Positions 1 to 5,153 of a DNA stretch of 6,111 nucleotides are shown here, one piece after another. The notes under the pieces were generated by a model that did not search any database, was not told where the DNA came from, and saw only the letters and a list, made by a program, of their open reading frames with translations. The first letter of the stretch is position 1, and the number at the start of each line of letters is the position of its first letter. Made by a program: the position numbers and the translations under genes. Source of the DNA: Armatimonadota bacterium (lineage in GTDB: Bacteria; Armatimonadota; DTGP01; JAHWJO01); the NCBI GenBank assembly GCA_019348365.1, contig JAHWJO010000306.1, positions 1 through 6,111 on the forward strand, read 5' to 3'.

Positions 1-10
1 CTTCGGTGGT

Positions 11-1879
11 TTAGCGCCATGATACCGGCTCCTTCTGCGGCGAGGGGACCACGGTGGTGTTGACCGGCGGGGGCGGCACCCGGGAAAAATCCCCCCGGTT
101 CGCGTCGGCTATCCGTCGGAGATCGGGCTTGATGAGTGCGCGGTCGTAGGTCAGGAGCCCGTTCGTCTCCGTCTCGACATCGGTGGTCTGGGTGTAGATC
201 GCCGCGCTGAGGCCGGGATTCTCCTTCAGACGGTATACCTCCCGGAGCATCTCCTCGTAGCGGCGGGTGAGCTTCTCCGGCGTGTTGATCCGCTGGTAGC
301 CCCAGTTCTCCGCGCTCCAGAGGTGGCCGGGGATCGGCAGACTCAACCCGCCGAACTCGCCGAGCACGGCGGCGCGGTTCGGCTCCGGCTGCGGCGAGCC
401 CGGATCGGGGTACTTGTGCATGTCGATCACGTCGCCGACGTTCCGGTCCGTCCAGCCGCTCGCGTTACTGACGATCCGGGAGGGGTCCGTCCCCTTGACC
501 CAACGGGTGATCCGCTCGGTGTCGAACTGGCCCCAGCCCTCGTTGAACACCACCCACATCACCACCGACGGGTGGTTGTAGAGGAAGCGGATCATGTTCA
601 GCAGCTCGCCCTCGAACAACGCCTGCGATTCGGGGGTGCGGTTATTCCCGCTCGGCATGTCCTGCCAGACGAGCACCCCCAGCTTATCCGCCCAGTAGTA
701 CCAGCGGGCGGGCTCCACCTTGACGTGCTTGCGGATGGCGTTGAACCCCAGATCCTTCGTCACTTCGATGTCGTAGCGGAGCGCGTCGTCGGTGGGGGCG
801 GTGTAGAGCCCGTCGGGCCAGTAGCCCTGGTCCAGCGGCCCCATGTGGAAGACCGGCTTGCCGTTCAGGAAAAGGCGCTGCACCGTGCCGTCGCTCTTCA
901 CCTCCACCTTCCGCATCCCGAAGTAGCTGTCCACCGTGTCGGTGGAGCCGTCCGGGTTCCGGAGCGTCACCTTCAGATTGTAGAGGTGGGGCCGCTCCGG
1001 GCTCCAGAGCTTTGGGTTGGGTATCGGGAGGGTGTAAGTCGCGCCGCGAGGCTCCGCCATGCGCCGATTGAGGATACGACGCAAGCCGTCCCGCACTTCC
1101 GCGTCGATCTCAAAGCCGAGGGCATGGGGCGCGCCGCCCACTTCCAGCCTCATCTGAAGCCGCTCGCCGTCCACATCCGGCGTGAGCGCCAGGCGGTGGA
1201 TGTAGGTCGTCGGGACGGGCTCCAGCCAGACCGTCTGCCAGATTCCGGTGACGGGAGTGTAGAAGATTCCGCCCGGTTTTTTGACTTGTTTGCCTCGGGG
1301 CTGCTCGCCCGCGTCGGTCGGGTCGTACGCCTGGACGATCAACTCCTGCGGCCCGGTCGGTTTCAACTGGCTCGTGATATCGACGCTGAACGGGTCGTAG
1401 CCGCCGAGGTGGGAGCCGACGAGCACGCCGTTCACCAGCACCCGCGCCTGCCAGTCCACCGCCCCGAAGTTGAGGAGGATGCGCTGTCCCCGCCACCGTT
1501 CCGGCACCTCGAAGGTCCGGCGGTAGGTGACGTTGTCGGACCGCTTCATCACGCCGGAGAGCGCGGATTCTATGGGGAACGGCACGAGGATCGTCTGGTC
1601 GTAGTTCGCCTCCGCCGGGTTCAGGTCGGGCGGTGTGTCCAGAGAGAGCTGCCAGAGGCCGTTCAGATTCATCCAGTCCCTCCGAACCATCTGCGGGCGC
1701 GGGTACTCCGAATGAACGTTGCGGGGGGAGACCCGCTTCGCCCAGCGGGTCATCAGCGGGCCGCTTGCGGGATCCCACTTCTCCTTTTGCTCCTGAGCCG
1801 GCGCGTTGAGACTCAGGGATAAGAGAGAGATCAGGAAGACGGGGAAGAAGGACTTCATCCACGGTCGGCGATAGCGCAT
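11..1879 (-). CDS. Secreted glycoside hydrolase family 2 enzyme (beta-galactosidase/beta-glucuronidase-like)
   Basis: A 622-residue retaining glycosidase, probably acting outside the cytoplasm on beta-linked sugars. Residues 1-28 form a signal peptide: a basic start (MRYRRPWMK), a hydrophobic core and an APA|Q cleavage site. The sugar-binding jelly-roll domain (about 62-222) carries the hallmarks NGLW, VPFPIES, YRRTFEVP, NFGAVDWQ, VNG and GGYDPFSVDIT. An Ig-like domain follows (about 223-328), then the TIM barrel (about 332-560) starting at LFLNGKPVFHMG. The predicted acid/base is Glu447 in VVFNEGWGQ and the nucleophile is Glu508 in VLGEFGG; both are present, so the enzyme looks active. The tail is proline-rich (VPPPPV). 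The start at 1879 is chosen because AGGAG lies 9 nt upstream (1889-1893) and the signal peptide then begins normally. The frame stays open to 2008, but that extension shows no signal-peptide or family features. ATG 1858 is possible but lacks a ribosome site. Family and fold are secure; the substrate is not readable. The downstream neighbour lies outside the window. Confidence 0.93.
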   Translation of the reverse strand: MRYRRPWMKSFFPVFLISLLSLSLNAPAQEQKEKWDPASGPLMTRWAKRVSPRNVHSEYPRPQMVRRDWMNLNGLWQLSLDTPPDLNPAEANYDQTILVPFPIESALSGVMKRSDNVTYRRTFEVPERWRGQRILLNFGAVDWQARVLVNGVLVGSHLGGYDPFSVDITSQLKPTGPQELIVQAYDPTDAGEQPRGKQVKKPGGIFYTPVTGIWQTVWLEPVPTTYIHRLALTPDVDGERLQMRLEVGGAPHALGFEIDAEVRDGLRRILNRRMAEPRGATYTLPIPNPKLWSPERPHLYNLKVTLRNPDGSTDTVDSYFGMRKVEVKSDGTVQRLFLNGKPVFHMGPLDQGYWPDGLYTAPTDDALRYDIEVTKDLGFNAIRKHVKVEPARWYYWADKLGVLVWQDMPSGNNRTPESQALFEGELLNMIRFLYNHPSVVMWVVFNEGWGQFDTERITRWVKGTDPSRIVSNASGWTDRNVGDVIDMHKYPDPGSPQPEPNRAAVLGEFGGLSLPIPGHLWSAENWGYQRINTPEKLTRRYEEMLREVYRLKENPGLSAAIYTQTTDVETETNGLLTYDRALIKPDLRRIADANRGDFSRVPPPPVNTTVVPSPQKEPVSWR

Positions 1880-1888
1880 CGGTGAACT

Positions 1889-1893
1889 CTCCT
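1889..1893 (-). promoter_or_regulatory. Shine-Dalgarno site that fixes the GH2 start
   Basis: AGGAG on the minus strand, within GAGAGGAG, is 9 nt before ATG 1879. Neither the next ATG (1858) nor the far upstream ones in the open frame has an equally good, well-spaced site. The 141-bp leader (1880-2020) shows no convincing -35/-10 pair, so the GH2 promoter is undetermined. Confidence 0.75.
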
Positions 1894-2020
1894 CTCGAAA
1901 TCGATGGAATGACACGGCTTTCCCCCTCAGTGTGACACAATCCCGCATCCCTCCATCAACCATGTGGCGAGATGCCCTATCAGTGCTCATACTTGCCACA
2001 CATACCACCGCTCATGATCT

Positions 2021-2202
2021 CTACACCCAGAAGCCGTAGCTGGGGATGCCCATCACGATCCCGATGATCGTCCAGAGGCTCCCCACCACGAACTCGCCGA
2101 GGATCAGCCCCAAAAAGAACGGCAGCGAGTCCCGGTAGAGCTTCAGCCCCCCATAGCGCAAGAGCAGCAACTTCACCGCCCACGCGATGAACAGCGGCAG
2201 CC
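2021..2202 (-). pseudogene. 3' fragment of a DUF6785/DUF6784 membrane-protein gene
   Basis: Read on the minus strand, this encodes the last 59 residues of the intact membrane protein upstream (LPLFIAWAVK to SYGFWV) with no amino-acid change, ending in its own TAG at 2021-2023 (the intact gene ends in TGA). Homology stops abruptly at 2202. In the same frame an in-frame TAG is met at 2219-2221, and the only Met codon inside is near the C-terminus, so no product is expected. The fragment lies between the protease gene and the GH2 leader. It is either the original 3' end displaced by an insertion, or the remains of a nearly identical tandem paralogue. All four base differences from the intact copy are silent. 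Confidence 0.9.
2023..2202 (-). repeat. 180-bp direct repeat, downstream copy
   Basis: Matches 2991-3170 base for base at an offset of 968, without gaps, except at 2153, 2170, 2177 and 2198 (176 of 180 identical). Both copies are in the same orientation. The left boundary coincides with the stop codon of the membrane-protein frame; the right boundary abuts the 20-bp tandem repeat. Confidence 0.97.
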
Positions 2203-2205
2203 TTG

Positions 2206-2245
2206 CGAGTCTGCCCCGCTAAAACCGAGACTGCCCCGCTAAAAC
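2206..2245. repeat. Two tandem 20-bp units beside the duplication breakpoint
   Basis: Units at 2206-2225 and 2226-2245 read CGAGTCTGCCCCGCTAAAAC and CGAGACTGCCCCGCTAAAAC, differing at one base. They start three bases after homology to the membrane-protein gene ends. The protease stop codon (TAG, 2239-2241) lies inside the second unit, so the last residues of that protein are encoded by repeat sequence. Repeated ~20-bp units just inside a tip beginning TG (2204) resemble the termini of IS21-type insertion sequences. No transposase or matching opposite end is present in the window, so the identity is a guess; the repeat itself is plain. Confidence 0.85.
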
Positions 2246-2664
2246 AGGGAATCGGGATCGGCGGCTTGATCCAACTGGATGTATCCTTCCTGCTTTGCGA
2301 AGGTGATCCGGAACACTTCGAAAAAGTCTTCAAGCCCGATCAGGTTCTGATAGATGTTTTCTTTGAACAACACCCGGCATGGGAGAGCATAGGACTCGTC
2401 CGCCGATGCAACCCCGAGAGTCACCACATGGGCATAGGCAAGGTCATAACCCCCGATCCCTCTCAGGGGGACCGGGACTCCTTCTGTATAGACGATATTC
2501 ATCTCCTCGGCGATCTCGCTGTCGAAGAGGCTGACCTCCGCGCCGGAGTCGATCTTTGCCCATGTGTCCGCCTGAATCCCCGCTTTTTCCAACGTGACGT
2601 TTATGATCGGCCTGCCGATGTTCCGTCCATTCCGATCGACATGATCCTCAAAGGTCAGGCGCAC
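2239..2664 (-). CDS. Retropepsin-like aspartyl protease (clan AA), small single-domain
   Basis: A 141-residue protein with the layout of the bacterial single-domain retroviral-type aspartic proteases, which act as dimers with one catalytic Asp per subunit. The catalytic motif is Asp39-Ser-Gly-Ala in AKIDSGAEVSLF. A flap-like Gly-rich segment (LRGIGGYD) follows, and the C-terminal hydrophobic-Gly motif LIGLEDFFEVFRITF corresponds to the family's usual ILGRDFL-type element. There is no signal peptide or membrane segment, so it is probably cytoplasmic. Start is GTG 2664; the frame has no better start before its upstream stop near 2728, and a GGAG lies about 12 nt upstream, which is long. It overlaps the DUF5678-like gene by 17 bp in another frame, pointing to translational coupling. 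Its GC is clearly below that of the flanking genes. Substrate is unknown. Family call is firm; proteolytic activity is inferred from motifs. Confidence 0.85.
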   Translation of the reverse strand: MRLTFEDHVDRNGRNIGRPIINVTLEKAGIQADTWAKIDSGAEVSLFDSEIAEEMNIVYTEGVPVPLRGIGGYDLAYAHVVTLGVASADESYALPCRVLFKENIYQNLIGLEDFFEVFRITFAKQEGYIQLDQAADPDSLF

Positions 2665-2932
2665 GTTCGGTCGTCTCTCCGTCTCCGACGGGGGGTTGAA
2701 AGAACCCCAATTCCCAAAGATCTGCGATCAACAACAGGGAAGGCCGCGCTTCCGGTCGTCGCTCCAGAGCACGAGCCTTCGCCTCTTTGAGGGTTTTCCC
2801 GTAGGCGACGGGCTGCCGGTCCACCAATGCCGCCCATTTCTCACCCGGCTGCGGGTCGAGCAGGATGGGCGAGCGGCGGGAAGTTGCCTCTTCGATAGCG
2901 TGTTCCTGAATTTTACTCTTTTGAACGGCCAT
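2648..2932 (-). CDS. Small DUF5678-like protein, partner of the aspartyl protease
   Basis: A 94-residue soluble protein. Residues 30-70 (GEKWAALVDRQPVAYGKTLK and the following helix, ending SLLLIA) fit the DUF5678 pattern: a W-h-A-h-V-D/N-x-x-h-V-A-x-G core, then a helix of the 'KEA..A' type and a closing beta strand. No enzymatic motif is visible and the molecular function of the family is unknown. From memory, genes of this type often sit directly upstream of small retropepsin-like proteases in bacteria and archaea, which is exactly the arrangement here. The start at 2932 is supported by GGAG 6 nt upstream. Residues 73-94 (ending ETTERAPDL) look like a poorly conserved tail whose codons overlap the protease start. 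The family assignment is by pattern, so moderately certain; that the gene is real is more certain. Confidence 0.75.
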   Translation of the reverse strand: MAVQKSKIQEHAIEEATSRRSPILLDPQPGEKWAALVDRQPVAYGKTLKEAKARALERRPEARPSLLLIADLWELGFFQPPVGDGETTERAPDL

Positions 2933-2938
2933 CTTTAT

Positions 2939-2942
2939 CTCC
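2939..2942 (-). promoter_or_regulatory. Shine-Dalgarno site of the DUF5678-like gene
   Basis: GGAG on the minus strand, 6 nt before ATG 2932, in the context TGCGGAGATAAAGATG. It is the best-spaced ribosome site in the inserted module and supports this start. Confidence 0.7.
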
Positions 2943-2968
2943 GCACCAAGTTAACTACCATCAAGAAG

Positions 2969-2974
2969 ATTATA
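2969..2974 (-). promoter_or_regulatory. Candidate -10 element of the module promoter
   Basis: A perfect TATAAT on the minus strand lies in the short AT-richer gap between the membrane-protein stop (2989) and the DUF5678-like start (2932). It would give a leader of about 30 nt. The -35 region at 16-18 bp spacing (around TGGGTG, inside the duplicated 3' end) is poor, so this would be a weak or activator-dependent promoter. It would let the two-gene module be expressed independently of the gene upstream. Confidence 0.45.
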
Positions 2975-2988
2975 CCCGTTCAACCACC

Positions 2989-5040
2989 TCACACCCAGAA
3001 GCCGTAGCTGGGGATGCCCATCACGATCCCGATGATCGTCCAGAGGCTCCCCACCACGAACTCGCCGAGGATCAGCCCCAAAAAGAACGGCAGCGAGTCC
3101 CGGTAGAGCTTCAGCCCCCCGTAGCGCAAGAGCAGCAGCTTCACGGCCCACGCGATGAACAGCGGTAGCCAGATGATGTTGAGGCTCCAGCTGGAGGAGA
3201 CGGCGTACCCCACCGGGTGGAACGGCCACCAGTAGAAGCGCATCCGCAGCGCCATCAGCATCACCGTAAAGGCGAACCCCACCCCCATCGCCATCACGCG
3301 GGGGACGCTCGTCGGTTCGGGGTTGTTCATCCAGCTCTGCATCCGGTTCCACGGCTCCGTCCCGAACGCCCACGTCACCGGCCCCACCACCTTCGCGGTG
3401 CCGATCCCCAGGTCGTAGCCGATGTGCAGGAACGCCCAGAACGCGCAGACCGTCCCCCACGCCGCCGCCGCCATCATCGCCCAGGAGAGCCGCCGCGCGT
3501 TCATCCGGGTCCGCTCGGCCATCTTGAACCCCTCCAGCTGGAACGGCATGGGGTGCGCCCGGTACGCCCGGTTGAAGAAGAAGAAGAGCGAGAACATCGC
3601 CAAGTTGTTCGGGCCGAGGTTCTTCGCGCCGACCGCGTTCACCAAAAACACGTCCGGGCCGCCGTTGTGGAGGTCGTGCGCGGGGGGGCCGAGCTCCGCC
3701 CGGATGCGCGTTACCGCGAGGGAGAGCAGGAAGTAGATGAAGAAGAAGACCGCCGCCACCCAGAGGCTCATCCCCATCGTCACGCAGAACGCCATCAGCG
3801 CCGCCGTCCCCAGGATCAAGCCGAGGTATGCGGTCCGGTAGCTCCACGGCTCCCGCGCGTCGTCCTCCACGTACCCGTCGGGGGTCGGCTTACGGCCCAG
3901 GGCACGGCGGATCGTCCCGGCGAAGTAGCGCCGCCCCGTCCAGATGGCGAACACCGACAGCCCGATGTACCCGGCGAAACTCTGCTCGTTGATGTAGGGG
4001 AAGTTCGGGGTGGTGTCCCACGCCATGGCGCTGGAGATCACCCGCTGCGCTTTCCAGAAAAAGAAGAAGAACCAACTGGAGAAGAGGAGGTCCACCGGCA
4101 GCAGGATCCCCAGCCCGATAACGAACGGGTAGAAGCTGAGGTTGAAGGGGCGCGCCGCCGTCCAGGGCTTGTCGGTGAAGGTGCCGGAAAGGTCCGTCAC
4201 CCGGACGGTGAACGCCGGGATGCTCGGGTACCAGAAATGCAGTCCGCTCATCAGGTCGATCCCTCCGGCGAGGGCGAACCCGATCCAGAACAGCCGCGAC
4301 CGGTAGAGGCTCAGGCGCTCGTCGGTCATCTCCAGGGGCAGCAGCACGAGCGGGTAGGTCAGCCGCTCCTCCTCGGTCCACCGCTTGCGGACGATGACGT
4401 TGATGCAGAGCATCATGAACACGAGCAGCGACACGAACGCCGTCCACATCAGCACCGGCGTCATCCACGAGAGGAGGAAGTGCCGGTCGTACAGCGTCGT
4501 CTGGCCGAGGTACAACCCCTCCAGAGTCCGCTCGTCGCTCATCACGAGGGACGACGGGAGGAACGGATGGAGGAGCTCCGCCCAGCGGTTCTCCGGGCGG
4601 GCGTATCGGTACGCGTGCCCGATGTAGCTGACGAGGATCTCCAGGAAATCGTGCCCGCACAGCGCGCTCGCGATGCTCAACATCACGTAGAGGGTCAGCA
4701 TCTCCCCCTGCCGGAACGCGAGCGCGGGCCGGAAACGCTTGATCCCCTGGTTGAGGATCGTCAGGAGGATCAGGATGAAGACGACGTTGAAGAAGACGGA
4801 GATCGTGGTGGGATGGCCGGAGTACCGGATCAGTTCCATCTGCATGATCCAGAACGCGTTGATCGGCATCAACGCCAGCGCCACCAGCACCGCCCGCAGC
4901 GTCACGCCTGGAGGGGCATTGAGCGTTGAGCCTTGAGCATTGGGTGTTGAGCGTTGGGGGGGGTCTCGAACGATGCCTTCGCGCGCCGTCGTGGGGGAAC
5001 GGGAGGGGTCCTGGATCTCATCCGCAAGAGGTTCTCTCAT
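2989..5040 (-). CDS. DUF6785/DUF6784-type polytopic membrane protein
   Basis: A 683-residue integral membrane protein with about 12-14 hydrophobic segments, among them about 47-68, 79-97, 190-215, 249-268, 303-330, 402-420, 424-444, 474-490, 518-540, 580-598, 619-638 and 649-671. Conserved-looking motifs are WTEEERLTYPLVLLPLEM (221-238), RIRAELGPPAHDLHNGGPD (445-463) and WWPFHPVGYAVSSSW (604-618), the last typical of the DUF6784 C-terminal part. The function of the family is unknown. The E-R-L-x-Y/F-P and R-A-E-L-G-P-P elements remind me of OPT-type oligopeptide transporters, so a transporter is a reasonable guess, no more. ATG 5040 has a purine-rich AAGAGAAG about 4 nt upstream. Residues 1-45 are hydrophilic, and 31-43 (STPNAQGSTLNAP) are encoded by a heptamer repeat, so the conserved protein may begin at GTG 4905, just before the first membrane segment. 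Its last 59 codons are duplicated downstream. It follows ald with a 113-bp gap on the same strand. Confidence 0.88.
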   Translation of the reverse strand: MREPLADEIQDPSRSPTTAREGIVRDPPQRSTPNAQGSTLNAPPGVTLRAVLVALALMPINAFWIMQMELIRYSGHPTTISVFFNVVFILILLTILNQGIKRFRPALAFRQGEMLTLYVMLSIASALCGHDFLEILVSYIGHAYRYARPENRWAELLHPFLPSSLVMSDERTLEGLYLGQTTLYDRHFLLSWMTPVLMWTAFVSLLVFMMLCINVIVRKRWTEEERLTYPLVLLPLEMTDERLSLYRSRLFWIGFALAGGIDLMSGLHFWYPSIPAFTVRVTDLSGTFTDKPWTAARPFNLSFYPFVIGLGILLPVDLLFSSWFFFFFWKAQRVISSAMAWDTTPNFPYINEQSFAGYIGLSVFAIWTGRRYFAGTIRRALGRKPTPDGYVEDDAREPWSYRTAYLGLILGTAALMAFCVTMGMSLWVAAVFFFIYFLLSLAVTRIRAELGPPAHDLHNGGPDVFLVNAVGAKNLGPNNLAMFSLFFFFNRAYRAHPMPFQLEGFKMAERTRMNARRLSWAMMAAAAWGTVCAFWAFLHIGYDLGIGTAKVVGPVTWAFGTEPWNRMQSWMNNPEPTSVPRVMAMGVGFAFTVMLMALRMRFYWWPFHPVGYAVSSSWSLNIIWLPLFIAWAVKLLLLRYGGLKLYRDSLPFFLGLILGEFVVGSLWTIIGIVMGIPSYGFWV
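2991..3170 (-). repeat. 180-bp direct repeat, upstream copy (inside the intact gene)
   Basis: Partner of 2023-2202. It corresponds to codons 625-683 of the membrane-protein gene plus the flanking bases. The four differences fall at 3121 (Tyr TAC/TAT), 3138 (Leu CTG/TTG), 3145 (Ala GCC/GCG) and 3166 (Leu CTA/CTG), all synonymous. Confidence 0.97.
4922..4956 (-). repeat. Heptamer array, left arm of a 35-bp inverted repeat
   Basis: Five successive heptamers on the plus strand: AGCGTTG, AGCCTTG, AGCATTG, GGTGTTG, AGCGTTG. The reverse complement equals 5116-5150 at 34 of 35 positions (the exception is 4932 opposite 5140). This arm lies inside the coding sequence of the membrane protein and encodes roughly residues 29-40. 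Confidence 0.93.
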
Positions 5041-5045
5041 ACAAC

Positions 5046-5070
5046 TTCTCTTCGATACGCGAAAAGAGAA
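5046..5070 (-). promoter_or_regulatory. Leader hairpin covering the ribosome site of the membrane-protein gene
   Basis: TTCTCTT (5046-5052) and AAGAGAA (5064-5070) are perfect complements. With a 2-nt bulge, the stem can be extended through TTCG/CGAA (5051-5054 with 5060-5063), leaving a 5-nt loop. In the mRNA the 3' arm is the purine-rich AAGAGAA just before ATG 5040, so the fold would hide the ribosome site. The stem is modest and a regulatory role is inference. No clear -35/-10 pair was found in the AT-richer stretch 5071-5105, though the promoter probably lies there. Confidence 0.4.
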
Positions 5071-5115
5071 CCCCTACAGTAATTACTATCTGTGTAACTT
5101 CTAATCTCCCGCGCT

Positions 5116-5150
5116 CAACGCTCAACACCCAATGCTCAACGCTCAACGCT
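5116..5150 (+). repeat. Heptamer array, right arm of the 35-bp inverted repeat
   Basis: Part of a GCTCAAC-type heptamer run (5113-5150): GCTCAAC, GCTCAAC, ACCCAAT, GCTCAAC, GCTCAAC, GCT. It ends 3 bp short of the ald stop codon. The odd ACCCAAT unit occurs at the same place in the inverted left arm, so the two arms share descent and are not independent expansions of a simple repeat. Confidence 0.93.
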
Positions 5151-5153
5151 TAT

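Noticed and set aside
323..1822. Long plus-strand open frame opposite the GH2 gene
   Set aside because: It is antisense to a gene with clear family motifs, its product is rich in Arg, Val, His and Pro with no recognisable domain, and open antisense frames are usual in GC-rich genes.
1931..1939. TGTGACACA dyad as an operator ahead of the GH2 gene
   Set aside because: The dyad has only 4-bp arms, does not extend outwards and has no nearby promoter to anchor it, so it is within chance expectation.
1880..2008. Extended start for the GH2 gene at 2008
   Set aside because: The frame is open, but the extra 43 residues precede a normal signal peptide and there is a better Shine-Dalgarno site before ATG 1879.
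1980..2333. 117-residue minus-strand frame crossing the gene fragment and the protease
   Set aside because: It reads the duplicated segment in the wrong frame and overlaps the protease gene. The same out-of-frame peptide recurs from the intact copy, which explains its apparent similarity.
3217..4929. Long plus-strand open frame opposite the membrane-protein gene
   Set aside because: Its translation is highly charged low-complexity sequence (Arg, His, Glu, Pro) with no domain. It mirrors the codon bias of the real gene on the other strand.
5113..5150. CRISPR-like array
   Set aside because: The units are contiguous heptamers with no spacers, no repeat of 25-40 bp and no cas genes nearby.
4922..5150. 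Inverted arms as the intrinsic terminator of ald
   Set aside because: The loop would be 159 nt, there is no U-tract, and one arm lies inside the next coding sequence.
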